The translations under genes and the position numbers were made by a program. Positions 48,673-64,000 of a DNA stretch of 64,000 nucleotides are shown here, piece by piece. The notes beneath the pieces are model-generated. The model was not told where the DNA came from. It ran no database searches and was given only the letters and a program-made list of their open reading frames with translations. This stretch comes from Allochromatium tepidum. GTDB taxonomy: Bacteria > Pseudomonadota > Gammaproteobacteria > Chromatiales > Chromatiaceae. The stretch covers positions 2,061,001-2,125,000 of the forward strand of contig NZ_AP024563.1 of assembly GCF_018409545.1 (NCBI RefSeq), in the 5' to 3' direction. Each line of letters begins with the position of its first letter. Position 1 is the first letter of the stretch.

Positions 48673-48814
48673 GGGGATGGCGTTCGGCATAGGCCAGTGT
48701 ATGCAGCCCTTTTAAGTTGTAATTTTGAGACACTTCAGGTTCCCGCCGGCACCTTGGCCGTTGAGATATGGGGTTTGCCTTATCCGGCGGGGGCGGTCCT
48801 GTTCACAATCCAGG

Positions 48815-50131
<1,317 letters not shown>

Positions 50132-50743
50132 CTATCCCGGCGCGCGCACGCCGAACGGAACCTTCCAGAACGCGGCGCTGAAATCGCCGGCCAGATAGCC
50201 TTCATGAATCTGATAGTCGACCTCCAGCGCCTGGGCCAGATGCTTGATCTCGCGCGGCTGATAGAGGTTGTAGATCGGCGAGGTGTCCCAACCCTTGAGC
50301 AGGTTGAAGACGAAGCCGTGACGGCTCGCCTCCAGACAGCGCTCGATGAAGCGCCGCGTCTCCTCGCGGGTGAAGGTGTTCATGGCCCCGCTACAGAGAT
50401 AGACGTCGGCCTCGGGCAGCACGCTGCCTTCGTCGAGGATGTCGAGGACATGGATCTCGCAGCCGGTGCGCCGGCGCGCGGCCTCGACCATGGGGGGCAT
50501 GACATCGAGCCCGATATAGCGCTTCGGCCGGTCGCCGGTGCGCTCCAGATAGGCGAGCAGATCGCCGAACCCGCAACCGGCATCGGCCAGGGTCAGCCGG
50601 GACAGATCCGGCGGCAGGAAGGAGCGCAGCACCCGGAAGCGGACCTCCTGGGTCTCGGTCGAAGTCCAATGCACCCCCTCGGCCGTCTCGCCGTAGGTAT
50701 CGAGCGCGCTGCCATAGAAGATCTCGGTATCGACTCTGGGCAT
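50132..50743 (-). CDS. Class I SAM-dependent methyltransferase
   Basis: A 203-residue methyltransferase. SAM motif I is LADAGCGFGDLLAYLERTG, then RYIGLDVMPPMVEAARRR and FVFNLLKGWDTSPIYNLYQP. No substrate-defining domain is present. It lies between serS and the HhH-GPD gene on the same strand; the neighbours give no hint of the substrate. Confidence 0.8.
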   Translation of the reverse strand: MPRVDTEIFYGSALDTYGETAEGVHWTSTETQEVRFRVLRSFLPPDLSRLTLADAGCGFGDLLAYLERTGDRPKRYIGLDVMPPMVEAARRRTGCEIHVLDILDEGSVLPEADVYLCSGAMNTFTREETRRFIERCLEASRHGFVFNLLKGWDTSPIYNLYQPREIKHLAQALEVDYQIHEGYLAGDFSAAFWKVPFGVRAPG

Positions 50744-50782
50744 GTCAACCGCCTTCCTGGGATGTGATTCTTGGGGGGATGT

Positions 50783-51502
50783 TCAAGCCTCGGCCGACAG
50801 GACCTGACGGCAGGGCACGGCGCGCTTCAGGACACAGTCCGAACAGCGCGGCCGACTCCGGCAGACCTGCTTGGCGTGCTCGACGAGCAGCGCATGGTAC
50901 TCCTTGTAGCGCGGCACGTCAGGTCCGAGCGCACTCTCGAAGGCGGCGCGGATCGTCTCGTAGGGTTCGTCGCCGCGCAGCAGTCCGAGCCGGGAGAAGA
51001 CCCGGCGCGTATAGGCATCGACCACGAACACCGGGCGATCGAAGGCATAGAGCAGGATGTCGTCGGCCGTTTCGGGACCGATACCCTTGACCGCGAGCAA
51101 CCGCTCGCGCAGTGCCCCGGTGTCGAGCGCGTTCAGACCGTCCCAGCCGCCCGCCGCGCGATAGAACTCGCAGAAGGCGATCAGACGACGCGCCTTCAAA
51201 TTGAAGTAACCGGCCGGTCGTATCGTCTCGGCCAGCTCGGACGGATCGAGCGCCAGGAGGCCGGCGGCGTCCAGGGGACAACGCGCCTTGAGACGCTCGA
51301 GTGCGCGCTCGACGTTCGACCAGGCGGTGTTTTGGGTCAGCACCGCCCCGATCATGACCTCGAAGGGGCCATCGGCCGGCCACCAGTGCCTCGGGCCGTG
51401 AAAGACCAGCAAGCGGTCATGGATGGCGCTAAGCCGTTCCGGCTCGAACACGCACTTCGTCACCCGTCGGCTCCCTCGCAAGGGTGTCGAACGCGTCTTC
51501 AC
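50783..51502 (-). CDS. Endonuclease III-domain (HhH-GPD) protein, MagIII-like
   Basis: A base-excision-repair glycosylase fold. The helix-hairpin-helix and catalytic Asp are in LAVKGIGPETADDILLYAFD and VFVVDAYTRRVFSRLG. The lysine used by endonuclease III for strand cleavage (GVGRKTA) is replaced here by Glu (GIGPETA), as in 3-methyladenine glycosylase III. This predicts a monofunctional glycosylase. A C-terminal four-cysteine group (CRSRPRCSDC and PC) may hold an Fe-S cluster. Start is GTG at 51502, coupled to the glgC stop (GTGA), or GTG at 51463. Confidence 0.8.
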   Translation of the reverse strand: MKTRSTPLRGSRRVTKCVFEPERLSAIHDRLLVFHGPRHWWPADGPFEVMIGAVLTQNTAWSNVERALERLKARCPLDAAGLLALDPSELAETIRPAGYFNLKARRLIAFCEFYRAAGGWDGLNALDTGALRERLLAVKGIGPETADDILLYAFDRPVFVVDAYTRRVFSRLGLLRGDEPYETIRAAFESALGPDVPRYKEYHALLVEHAKQVCRSRPRCSDCVLKRAVPCRQVLSAEA

Positions 51503-52734
51503 CGAGACGCCAGTCCCCTCGATGCACCGTTCTCACCAGTGACCACGACGATGCCGTCGGGCGAGACATCGAAGCGTTCGCGATCACGTCGTGCGTCGAA
51601 GCCGATCCGGTCGCCGGGCGCGATCCTGACGTCCTTTTCGACGATGCAGTTGCGCAGATGCGCGCCCGCCCCGACCCGGACTCCATGAAAGAGGATAGAC
51701 GCCTCGACGATGGCGCCGTCCTCGACCCGAACCTGCGGGAACAGGATCGAATGATTGACCCCGCCGCCGCTGATGACGGTGCCCGCCGCCAGCATCGAGT
51801 TGACGAAGACGCCCTCGTTGCCGGTCTGCGGGCCGGGGACGGTGCGGGCGGGCGGATACTGGCCCTGATAGGTGTGGATGGTCCAGTCGGGCTGATAGAG
51901 ATCGAGCGGCGGCTCGGCGCGCAACAGCGCCATGTTGGCCTGATAGTAGGCGTCGACCGAGGCCAGATCGCACCAGTAGCGGTCCGGCGTCACCCGTCCC
52001 CGTGTCTGGCCGAAGCGATAGGCGCGAACCTGATGCGCGGCGAGCCGGGGCGCGATGACGTCGAGCGCCGGGTCCGTGTCGGGTGAGACGCCGCGCTCGT
52101 AGCGGTCCAGGGCGTCGAGCAGCCGGGACTTGTCGAACAGATAGACGCCCATGGTCTCCAGCCGCTCGCCCTCGGCGCTGTCCGCGCTCCCCGGCTCCGG
52201 CGGTAAGAGTTCGCAGATACGCTCATCGGCATCGAGCACGACCCGTGCCTGACGCCCCGTGCCCGGAGCCGGCACGGCGCGCACGGCGACCGTGATCGCC
52301 GCCCCGGTCTCGCGATGGGCGCGCGCCAGCTCGGCATAGTCCATGCGATAGATGGCGTCGCCTTGCAGGATCAGCACCTGACTGGCGCGATTGCGCTCGA
52401 TCAGATAGCGGTTCTGGCGGATGGCGTCGAAGGGACCGCTGTACCAGTCCTGCCCCTCACGCATCTGGGGCGGGACCGGGGTGATGAACTCGCCCAGTTC
52501 GGGATTGAAGATCGACCAGCCGTCGCGCAAATGCTTCTGGAGCGAATGGCTCTTGTACTGCGTCAGCACCAGCACCTGACGCAGTCCCGAGTGCAGACAG
52601 TTGGCCAGGGTGAAGTCGATGATCCGGTACTTGCCGCCGAAGGGCACGGCGGCCTTGGTGCGCCGGCGGGTCAGGGCGTCGAGGCCCAGGCCGCGATCCT
52701 GAGCCAGGATGAGAATCAATGTGTCGGAGGACAT
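51499..52734 (-). CDS. glgC: Glucose-1-phosphate adenylyltransferase, divergent
   Basis: GlgC-type enzymes make ADP-glucose for glycogen. The 411-residue protein has KAAVPFGGKYRIIDFTLANC, VLVLTQYKSHSLQKHL and WYSGPFDAIRQNRYLI, with a C-terminal beta-helix. The N-terminal nucleotide loop is unusual: LILAQDRGLGLDALTRRR replaces the usual LAGGRGxRLxPLT. GDAIYRMDYAEL replaces GDHIYRMDY. The overall fold is clearly GlgC, but catalytic or regulatory properties may differ. It is coupled to the downstream HhH-GPD gene. No other glycogen gene is present. Confidence 0.85.
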   Translation of the reverse strand: MSSDTLILILAQDRGLGLDALTRRRTKAAVPFGGKYRIIDFTLANCLHSGLRQVLVLTQYKSHSLQKHLRDGWSIFNPELGEFITPVPPQMREGQDWYSGPFDAIRQNRYLIERNRASQVLILQGDAIYRMDYAELARAHRETGAAITVAVRAVPAPGTGRQARVVLDADERICELLPPEPGSADSAEGERLETMGVYLFDKSRLLDALDRYERGVSPDTDPALDVIAPRLAAHQVRAYRFGQTRGRVTPDRYWCDLASVDAYYQANMALLRAEPPLDLYQPDWTIHTYQGQYPPARTVPGPQTGNEGVFVNSMLAAGTVISGGGVNHSILFPQVRVEDGAIVEASILFHGVRVGAGAHLRNCIVEKDVRIAPGDRIGFDARRDRERFDVSPDGIVVVTGENGASRGLASR

Positions 52735-52833
52735 GATGGCAGGACGAGCCCTTGGCGATGAGTGAAAAGGCGGGCAGACACAGAGTCTAAACCGCGCGTG
52801 GGAGGTCGATCCAGAGGCGCCGCCGGCGTCTCT

Positions 52834-54270
52834 TCAGACCCCGTCGCCGCGCCGACCGATGGCGCCGATGATACGACTCGTCGAGCGTCCGGGCACGAAG
52901 TCGAGCACCCGCACCTCGCCGCCGCGCGCCAGCACGGCGTCGGCGCCCGCGATCTGCTCGGGCCGATAGTCGCCGCCCTTGACCAGCACGTCCGGACCGA
53001 CGGCGCGGATCAACGCCTCGGGCGTGTCCTCGCTGAACGGACAGACCCAGTCGACCGAGGCCAGCCCGGCCAGCACTGCCATGCGCTGCTCGACGCCATT
53101 GATCGGACGCCCCTCGCCCTTGAGCCGACGCACCGAGTCGTCGTCGTTGACGGCGACAATGAGCCGGTCGCCCAGCCGTTTGGCCTGCTGGAGATAGGCC
53201 ACATGCCCGTCGTGCAGGATGTCGAAGCAGCCGTTGGTCATGACCAGACGCTCACCGGCGGCGCGCGCCGCCTCCGCCGCCGCGATCAGCGCGTCGCGAT
53301 CGAGGATCGGACGCCACTCGACACCGCGATAGGCGCGCTCCAGTTCGGCGGCGCTTACTCCGGCCGTGCCCAGCTTGCCGACCGCCAGACCGGCGGCACA
53401 GTTGGCCAGGGCGCAGGCTTCGGCCAGCTCGGCACCCGCCGCCAGCGCCGCCGCCAGGGTCGCGATGACGGTATCGCCCGCGCCCGTGACGTCGAAGACC
53501 TCGCGCGCGCGGGTCGGCAGATGCAGCGCCTCGACACCCGCACGCACCAGCAGCATCCCGCGCTCGCCGAGCGTCACCAGCAGCGCCTCCAGTTCCAGCT
53601 CGGCGCGCAGACGCTCGGCGCGTTCGATGAGCACGGCATCATCCGGGCAGTGACCGACGATCTCTTCAAGCTCGGCGCGGTTGGGCGTCAGCAGGGTCGC
53701 ACCCCGGTAGCGGCTGAAATCGCGTCCCTTGGGGTCGATCAGGACCGGCTTGCCCTGGGCGCGCGCCGGCCGGATGAGTCCTTGCGGATCGTCGAGCGTG
53801 CCCTTGGCATAGTCCGAGAGCAGCAGCAGATCACAGTCGGCGAGTGCGGGCGCGACCAGCCCCGGCAGCGGGTCCGGACCGTTCGGCGCCAGCGAGCGCT
53901 CGAAGTCCAGCCGGATGAGCTGCTGATGATGACTGAGCACCCGCAGCTTGGTGATGGTCGGCACCCCGGCGCGGCGCTCGAAACGGGTGGCGATCCCCTG
54001 CCCGCTCAGGCGCGCTTCCAGGATCGCAGCGGCCTCGTCGTCGCCGGTCACGCCGGCCAGGGTCACGCGCGCGCCGAGCATGGCCAGATTGAGCGCGACA
54101 TTGGCCGCGCCGCCGGGACGGTCCTCGATGCCCTCGACATGCACCACGGGCACAGGCGCCTCGGGCGAGATGCGGCGCGTGGCGCCGGTCCAGTAGCGGT
54201 CGAGCATCAGATCGCCGGCCACCAGCACTCGGGCGCGCACGAAATCGGGGAAGGTCGATGGAGTGGTCAC
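52834..54270 (-). CDS. hldE: Bifunctional heptose-7-phosphate kinase / heptose-1-phosphate adenylyltransferase
   Basis: HldE makes ADP-glycero-manno-heptose for the LPS core. Residues about 1-320 form a PfkB-type kinase ([34 protein letters not shown]). Residues about 345-478 form the cytidylyltransferase-like domain ([48 protein letters not shown]). Starting at the GTG at 54270 gives 478 residues, the E. coli length (477), and leaves 38 bases to the deacetylase stop. The longer open frame reads back into that gene and is rejected. Confidence 0.95.
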   Translation of the reverse strand: MTTPSTFPDFVRARVLVAGDLMLDRYWTGATRRISPEAPVPVVHVEGIEDRPGGAANVALNLAMLGARVTLAGVTGDDEAAAILEARLSGQGIATRFERRAGVPTITKLRVLSHHQQLIRLDFERSLAPNGPDPLPGLVAPALADCDLLLLSDYAKGTLDDPQGLIRPARAQGKPVLIDPKGRDFSRYRGATLLTPNRAELEEIVGHCPDDAVLIERAERLRAELELEALLVTLGERGMLLVRAGVEALHLPTRAREVFDVTGAGDTVIATLAAALAAGAELAEACALANCAAGLAVGKLGTAGVSAAELERAYRGVEWRPILDRDALIAAAEAARAAGERLVMTNGCFDILHDGHVAYLQQAKRLGDRLIVAVNDDDSVRRLKGEGRPINGVEQRMAVLAGLASVDWVCPFSEDTPEALIRAVGPDVLVKGGDYRPEQIAGADAVLARGGEVRVLDFVPGRSTSRIIGAIGRRGDGV

Positions 54271-54308
54271 GATCACGACTGGGCAGTGGAAGGTATCGGC
54301 CAGGCAGT

Positions 54309-55094
54309 CTAGCCCGAAGCGCTCGCTCCGGCCAGACGCCGGCGCCATTCGACCAGCTCGGGCTTGGGCGCGTGCTTGACGGCGAGCTTCCACCAGTAGC
54401 CGAGCCGATCGTCACCGAAGGAGATCGCCTTGCGCGGCAGTACCAGCGGATGATCATCCGGCCCGGCCGCGCCGCGCAGACAGGTGGTGGCGCTCCGGTA
54501 GCCGGCCTCTCCGGCCAGGTGCACCGTCGTCCGGTCGAAGCTGCCGAAGGGATAGCAGAGATGATGCACGGGCGCGCCGAGCACGTCTTCGAGTGCCGCG
54601 CGGCTGTCGACGAGCTGACGGCGCTGAGCCTCGGGATCGAGCATGCCGAGCTTGAGATGATCGACGCTGTGCGAGCCGATCGTGATGCCGGCCGCGTGCA
54701 GTTCGCGCAGACGCTCGGCGCTCATCAGGGTCGGGATCGGGCGTCCCGGATCCTTGGCGAACCACTCGGCGCGGCGTCCGAGCCGGCCGCTGATGGCATA
54801 GACGGTCGCCCGAAAGCCATGCCGCTCCAGCACCGGCCAGGCATACTCGGCGAAGTTGTCATAGGCGTCGTCGAAGGTCAGGACCACGGCACGCGCCGGT
54901 AGCGGACGTTCACCACGCAGACCGGCCAGGGCGTCGTCGAGACCCAGCACCCGATAGCCGAGCCGCGCGAGCAGATCCATCTGAGCGGCGAAGCGCCGAT
55001 GGTCGCAATAATTGGCGCGATGTTCTCGCATCGGCGCAAACACGCCGACCTGGTGATACATCAGGATCGAAAGCCGTGCGGGCTGAGTATTCAT
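54309..55094 (-). CDS. Polysaccharide deacetylase-family protein
   Basis: A 261-residue NodB-homology protein. [19 protein letters not shown] near the start, [20 protein letters not shown] with the metal-site Asp pair, and [15 protein letters not shown] with its histidines are present; [12 protein letters not shown] follows. It probably removes acyl groups from a cell-surface polysaccharide. No signal peptide is visible, so it may act in the cytoplasm or be exported otherwise. The ATG at 55094 has GGAGA upstream. It diverges from mnmA 67 bases away and sits next to hldE. Confidence 0.87.
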   Translation of the reverse strand: MNTQPARLSILMYHQVGVFAPMREHRANYCDHRRFAAQMDLLARLGYRVLGLDDALAGLRGERPLPARAVVLTFDDAYDNFAEYAWPVLERHGFRATVYAISGRLGRRAEWFAKDPGRPIPTLMSAERLRELHAAGITIGSHSVDHLKLGMLDPEAQRRQLVDSRAALEDVLGAPVHHLCYPFGSFDRTTVHLAGEAGYRSATTCLRGAAGPDDHPLVLPRKAISFGDDRLGYWWKLAVKHAPKPELVEWRRRLAGASASG

Positions 55095-55161
55095 CGGGTC
55101 TCCGTCATACCTGGCGACTCCAGCCGTCTTCAATCTCAATCATCGTTTCATCATTGTGCCT

Positions 55162-56277
55162 ATGTCTTCCAACGTCCAGACCTCTCCCATCCGGCGCCTC
55201 ATCGTCGGTCTCTCCGGCGGTGTCGATTCGGCCATCGCCGCCCATCGGCTGCTCGAACAGGGGTATGCGGTCGAGGCGCTGTTCATGAAGAACTGGGAGG
55301 AAGACGACGCCGAGGGTTACTGCGCCGCCGCCGAGGATTTGGCCGACGCGCGCGCGGTGGCCGAGCGGCTCGGGATTCGGCTGCATACGGTCAACTTCTC
55401 GGCCGAGTATTGGGATCGGGTCTTCGAGTATTTTCTGCGCGAATACCAAGCGCTACGCACACCCAACCCGGATGTGCTCTGCAACCGTGAGATCAAGTTC
55501 GCCGCCTTTCTCGACCATGCGCTCGGTCTGGGCGCCGAGGCGATCGCGACCGGGCACTATGCCCGTGTCGTCGCCGATGAGCAGGGCGGCTATCACCTGC
55601 ATCGCGCCGTCGACGAGGACAAGGATCAGACCTATTTCCTGCATCTGCTGGACCAGGAACAGTTGTCGCGCGCCCTGTTTCCACTCGCCGATCTCACCAA
55701 GGGCGAGGTCCGCGCCCTGGCCCGTCGGCTCGGGCTGGCCAATGCCGCCAAGAAGGACAGCACCGGCATCTGCTTCATCGGCGAGCGGCGGTTCAGCGAC
55801 TTCCTCGCCCGCTATCTGCCGCGCGAGCCGGGGCCGATCGAGACGCCCGAGGGCGTGCGGCTCGGCGAGCATCGCGGGCTGGCCTATTACACCCTGGGCC
55901 AGCGTCAGGGATTGGGGATCGGCGGGGTCAGCCGGGGACGCGAGGCACCCTGGTATGTCGCCGTCAAGGACAGCGTGAACAACCGGCTGATCGTGGTCCA
56001 GGACAGCCGGCATCCGCTCCTGATGTCGACTGGGCTGGAGGCGCTCCAGCCCCATTGGATCAGCGGTCGGGCGCCCGAGACGCCGTTTCGCTGTCTGGCA
56101 CGCCTGCGTCATCGTCAGCCGTTACAAGCCTGCGAACTGGTCGAGATCGGGGGCGATGGATGCCGGGTGCGCTTCGACGACCCACAGCGCGCCGTCACGC
56201 CCGGTCAGTCCGTCGTCTTCTATCAGGAGACCGAGTGTCTGGGCGGGGCCGTCATCGAGCGTGGCTTGGCAGCCTGA
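55162..56277 (+). CDS. mnmA: tRNA-specific 2-thiouridylase MnmA
   Basis: MnmA makes 2-thiouridine at the wobble position of Lys, Glu and Gln tRNAs. The 371-residue protein has the PP-loop [18 protein letters not shown], the active-site cysteines in [10 protein letters not shown] and [13 protein letters not shown], and ATGHYARV. Translation probably begins at the ATG at 55162, with a GTG two codons upstream as alternative. It is followed by a short spacer and hflD, as in E. coli. Confidence 0.97.
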   Translation: MSSNVQTSPIRRLIVGLSGGVDSAIAAHRLLEQGYAVEALFMKNWEEDDAEGYCAAAEDLADARAVAERLGIRLHTVNFSAEYWDRVFEYFLREYQALRTPNPDVLCNREIKFAAFLDHALGLGAEAIATGHYARVVADEQGGYHLHRAVDEDKDQTYFLHLLDQEQLSRALFPLADLTKGEVRALARRLGLANAAKKDSTGICFIGERRFSDFLARYLPREPGPIETPEGVRLGEHRGLAYYTLGQRQGLGIGGVSRGREAPWYVAVKDSVNNRLIVVQDSRHPLLMSTGLEALQPHWISGRAPETPFRCLARLRHRQPLQACELVEIGGDGCRVRFDDPQRAVTPGQSVVFYQETECLGGAVIERGLAA

Positions 56278-56290
56278 CCCCTCTCCCCAA

Positions 56291-56315
56291 CCCCTCTCCC
56301 GCCAAGCGAGAGGGG
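56291..56315. repeat. Inverted repeat after mnmA
   Basis: An 8-bp stem (CCCCTCTC paired with GAGAGGGG) around a 9-base loop. No T run follows on either strand, so it is not a convincing intrinsic terminator; repeats of this type also occur as dispersed palindromes. Confidence 0.5.
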
Positions 56316-56409
56316 CCAGGGCGTGCAGGTTGCTGTCGAACAGTGGCTGGTGAATGCGTTATAAGATGGCGTCATCAGCCACAACGCATCGCGATCGAGA
56401 ACCCCATCC

Positions 56410-57033
56410 ATGCCCCACACCAACCTGGAGCGCACCATTGCCCTCGCCGGCCTCTATCAGGCCGTCAACTGTGTCATCCGCATCGCCCGCCAGGGTTCGG
56501 TCGATGCCGAGCTCATGCAGCCCTGCATCTACAGTCTGTTCCAGGTCGATGCCGAGAACGTCGAGTCGGTCTTCGGCGAGCCGGGCGCGCTGGCCAATGG
56601 CGCGCGCCGGCTCGTCGCCCAGTTGACCGGCCGGCCCGAGCGCGACCTGGAGATGACCCGCTATGCGATCCAGGTCATCAAGCTCGAACGCGAGCTGGCC
56701 AAGCGACCCGATCTGCTCGACATCCTCGCCGCCGGCATCCGCGAGGCCGAGTCCAAGCGTGCTCATTTCGATTTGCTCCATCCCAACCTGCTGGCCCATT
56801 TCGCCGACCTCTACAGCCAGACGCTCAGTCATCTGCAACCGCGTATTCTGATCCACGGCGACCCGCTGCATCTGCGCAACCCCGACAACCAGAACCGTCT
56901 GCGCGCCCTGCTGCTCGCGGCGGTACGCGCGGCGCGGCTGTGGCGTCAGGTCGGCGGCTCGCGCTGGCAACTGCTGTTCCGCAACCGGCCGATCCTGGAA
57001 GACGCGCGACGTTATCTCGACCGGCCCGGCTGA
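56410..57033 (+). CDS. hflD: HflD (high frequency lysogenization) homologue
   Basis: A 207-residue HflD-family protein: ERTIALAGLYQAVNCVIRIA, RPDLLDILAAGIREAESKR and ALLLAAVRAARLWRQVGGSR are typical. In E. coli HflD binds the lambda CII protein and lies between mnmA and purB. Here the mnmA-hflD link is kept but purB lies elsewhere. Its cellular role outside phage infection is not settled. Confidence 0.92.
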   Translation: MPHTNLERTIALAGLYQAVNCVIRIARQGSVDAELMQPCIYSLFQVDAENVESVFGEPGALANGARRLVAQLTGRPERDLEMTRYAIQVIKLERELAKRPDLLDILAAGIREAESKRAHFDLLHPNLLAHFADLYSQTLSHLQPRILIHGDPLHLRNPDNQNRLRALLLAAVRAARLWRQVGGSRWQLLFRNRPILEDARRYLDRPG

Positions 57034-57170
57034 GACCGACCGCAGCGTCTGAGCGTCGAAACCGCGCTTCGGATTTCGTTGCAGTGCAGCATATGGAATA
57101 TCCGACCCTCGGACGCTAGAATCGAGCGCTCCAAACGATAAAGAACCGTTCCATACCACCGGAGCCCTCG

Positions 57171-59834
<2,664 letters not shown>

Positions 59835-59868
59835 TCGGCTATCTTCCCGACGCTTCAGGGGGTCCGGT

Positions 59869-59996
59869 GACGAAGCTCCGGCTTCGTCATCCGCGAGACG
59901 AGGCTCGGCTTCGCGTCGTATTCGAGGATGCCAAAGGGATCCGCGCCGTGAAGCTGAGCTTCATCCCCGAGGTCACGAAGCTGGAGCTTCGTGACC
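59869..59996. repeat. Array of four related GAAGCT/AGCTTC palindromes
   Basis: Four short inverted repeats lie in 128 bases: 59869-59888 (GACGAAGC and GCTTCGTC), about 59896-59917 (imperfect), about 59949-59962 (GAAGCT and AGCTTC core) and 59971-59996, where a 12-bp perfect arm (GGTCACGAAGCT) surrounds two bases. All share a GAAGC core. They resemble REP-type palindromes. The last one ends 26 bases before the next start codon and could form an mRNA hairpin. Confidence 0.75.
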
Positions 59997-60022
59997 AGAA
60001 CAACACCAGAGGTGGCGAACCC

Positions 60023-60346
60023 ATGTCCGTGATCCTCGATCTCACCATCTTCCCGACCGATCAGGGGAGCAGTCTCAGCCGGTTCGTCGCGCCCGTGATC
60101 GCCATGATCCGCGACAGCGGATTCGAGCATCAGCTCTCGCCCATGGGCACCCAGGTCGAAACCGACACCCTGCCCGAGGCGCTGACCATCATCGAGCGCG
60201 CCAACGCCATCCTGGAAGGATTCGGCGCCGAGCGCGTCTATGTGGTCGCCAAGTTCGACATCCGTCCCGGAACGCGCGGACGCCTGACCGGCAAGCTCGA
60301 CTCGGTGCGCCGTCGGCTCGACGCACCGGCGGCGGACCGGCCATGA
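60023..60346 (+). CDS. MTH1187/UPF0045-family thiamine-binding-type protein
   Basis: A 107-residue protein of the MTH1187/YkoF-like family: SVILDLTIFPTDQGSSLSRF, AMIRDSGFEHQLSPMGTQVE and IERANAILEGFGAERVYVVA. Some members bind thiamine or its precursors. AGAGGTG precedes the ATG at 60023; the open frame upstream reads through the palindrome array and is not coding. It overlaps the metallophosphoesterase start by 4 bases. Confidence 0.87.
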   Translation: MSVILDLTIFPTDQGSSLSRFVAPVIAMIRDSGFEHQLSPMGTQVETDTLPEALTIIERANAILEGFGAERVYVVAKFDIRPGTRGRLTGKLDSVRRRLDAPAADRP

Positions 60347-61179
60347 AGGTCGCCATCTTCTCCGATGTCCAGGGCAATCTGCCCGCGATGGACGAGGCCA
60401 TCAGCCATATCCTCGACTGGGGGCCGGATCTGGTGGTCATGGCCGGGGATCTCATCAATCGCGGACCCAGTAGTCTGGCCTGTCTGGAGCGCTTCGACAC
60501 ACTGAGGCGCACGCGCGGCTGGCTGCCGGTCAACGGCAACCACGAGACCTGGATCCAGCGCTGCGGACGCGAACCGCCGCGTGACGCGCTGGAAGCCGAG
60601 ATGCGCCTGTTCGCCGACTGGACCTACCGGCAGATCGAACCACGACTCGACGCGCTCGTCGACTGGCCGGATCATCTCTGCTTCAACGCCGGTACCGATG
60701 ATTCCTGGGTGCATGTCACCCACGGCACCATGGTCAGCAATCGCCACGGCATCGGTACCAGCGTCACGGACGAAGAACTGCGTGGCACACTGCCGGCCGA
60801 TCTGGCCCTCTTCGTCACCGCCCACACCCATCGCCCGCTGGAGCGCGTGCTCGACGGTACCCCCATTCTCAACGTCGGCTCGGTCGGTTCGCCCTTCGAT
60901 GGCGATCCGCGCGGGAGTTTTGCGTTGTTGACGCTGAAGAATGGCGCCTGGAACTGGGAGATCGTGCGCTTTGCCTATGACCGCCGGCAGGCCGCGCGCG
61001 ACTTCGACGATCTCGGTTTCATTGAGCACGGCGGACCAATGGCACGCATCCTGTTCGAGGAATGGAAACGCGCCCGACCCCTGATGCAACTCTGGCGCCG
61101 AGACTTCGAGGCCGAGGTGCTGGCCGGTGAACGTGCGCTGCAACCGGCAGTCGATGAGTTCCTGGCCACGCTCGACTGA
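60343..61179 (+). CDS. Metallophosphoesterase (calcineurin-like)
   Basis: A 278-residue metallophosphoesterase. Metal-binding motifs: AIFSDVQGNLPAM, VVMAGDLINRGP, WLPVNGNHETW and FVTAHTHRPLERVLDGTPIL, then NVGSVGSPFDGDPRGSFALL. Family members cleave phosphodiesters in nucleotides or proteins; the substrate is not predictable. It is coupled (ATGA) to the thiamine-binding-type gene and converges on the rrn operon. Confidence 0.87.
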   Translation: MKVAIFSDVQGNLPAMDEAISHILDWGPDLVVMAGDLINRGPSSLACLERFDTLRRTRGWLPVNGNHETWIQRCGREPPRDALEAEMRLFADWTYRQIEPRLDALVDWPDHLCFNAGTDDSWVHVTHGTMVSNRHGIGTSVTDEELRGTLPADLALFVTAHTHRPLERVLDGTPILNVGSVGSPFDGDPRGSFALLTLKNGAWNWEIVRFAYDRRQAARDFDDLGFIEHGGPMARILFEEWKRARPLMQLWRRDFEAEVLAGERALQPAVDEFLATLD

Positions 61180-61296
61180 GCGACAACGATCGCGATCGCC
61201 GGACCGGCCGAGGTGGCCAGTTCAAAGCCAAAACTGATCGAGTGCTCAAAGGGGAGACATCTGGCTGGCCGAGCGAGTAGGAGCCGGCTCCAAAGC

Positions 61297-61332
61297 CAAA
61301 ACCCCCGCCACTGTTGGGTGGAAGGGGTTTTG
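61297..61332 (-). terminator. Probable rrn operon terminator
   Basis: On the minus strand CAAAACCCC pairs with GGGGTTTTG across an 18-base loop, just downstream of the 5S gene. The stem is GC-rich with a short T-rich end, as expected for an intrinsic terminator. Being symmetric, it may also stop transcription from the metallophosphoesterase gene. Confidence 0.65.
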
Positions 61333-61343
61333 AGGGGAGAGGG

Positions 61344-61460
61344 CCCTGGCGGTGCCCTAGGTTCGCATGGGGAGGCCCCACACTAGGATCGGCGAAGACT
61401 TGTTTCACGTCTGAGTTCGGGACGGGATCAGGTGGTTCCAGGTCTCTATGGCCGCCAGGG
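61344..61460 (-). rRNA. rrf: 5S ribosomal RNA
   Basis: Read on the minus strand the gene begins CCCTGGCGGCCATAGAGACC and ends GGCACCGCCAGGG; the two ends pair as helix I. The conserved GAACTCAGACGTGAAAC and loop-C-like CACCTGATCCCGTCCCGAAC are present. Length is about 117 bases. It lies about 80 bases downstream of the 23S gene. Confidence 0.95.
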
Positions 61461-61539
61461 AAAGGGTGGGAGCGTCGGTATGGAGGCCGACGATCCGCGA
61501 AACGGTGAGAGCGTAAGGGTAACGCACTTGGGTGTTATA

Positions 61540-64000
<2,461 letters not shown>

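Noticed and set aside
56291..56315. Intrinsic terminator after mnmA
   Set aside because: Stable stem but no T tract on either strand; listed only as an inverted repeat.

Overview
The window is about 64 kb from a high-GC gammaproteobacterium. The order leuC-leuD-leuB-asd-fimV-truA-trpF-trpB-trpA-accD-folC is the gammaproteobacterial arrangement. Together with the GC-rich housekeeping genes, the DUF1703-type AAA/PD-(D/E)XK protein and the many mobile and defence genes, it suggests a Chromatiales-like organism such as a purple sulfur bacterium. That placement is inference.

Layout. 0-6.6 kb: 3' part of purB, a STAS protein, ispH, thiO, an AAA/nuclease protein and folC. 6.6-15.7 kb: an accessory island wedged between folC and accD. 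It holds three copies of one 1035-bp IS1595-family element, a DUF433/DUF5615 toxin-antitoxin pair and a DNA phosphorothioation (dnd) module: dndC, a small partner gene, dndD and a dndE-ATPase fusion. Two IS copies form a composite transposon with an 8-bp target duplication (TTGTGTTT) exactly at the folC start. The third copy lies inside dndD, again with an 8-bp duplication (AAGATATA), so the module is probably inactive. 15.7-29.7 kb: accD, trpA, trpB, trpF, truA, fimV, asd, leuB, leuD and leuC, with a NotI-like restriction endonuclease and a D12-class methyltransferase set head-to-tail between leuD and leuB.

29.8-48.7 kb: a CrtO-like protein, then a large glycan/modification cluster on the minus strand. 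Read in the direction of transcription it runs rfbF, rfbG, a 3,5-epimerase, a DUF29 gene, an epimerase, three radical SAM paralogues, a glycosyltransferase, a fourth radical SAM paralogue, a frameshifted Rossmann-FkbM gene, an SDR, a B12-type radical SAM enzyme, an FkbM methyltransferase, a second methyltransferase, a CmcI-like protein and a TPR/SPINDLY-type O-GlcNAc transferase. The distal half (about 30.3-39.9 kb) is clearly AT-richer than the rest. The four radical SAM paralogues, the frameshifted FkbM protein and one methyltransferase all carry a WGAG-type Rossmann module. This is the best candidate for an undescribed pathway.

48.8-61.2 kb: serS, a methyltransferase, a MagIII-like HhH-GPD protein, an unusual glgC, hldE and a polysaccharide deacetylase (minus strand), then mnmA, hflD, acnA, a thiamine-binding-type protein and a metallophosphoesterase (plus strand). 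61.3-64.0 kb: the 5S gene and most of the 23S gene of an rrn operon on the minus strand; the 23S 5' end lies beyond the window. I found no CRISPR array and no tRNA gene. No stretch above 300 bases lacks a gene. Coordinates of minus-strand genes include the stop codon.
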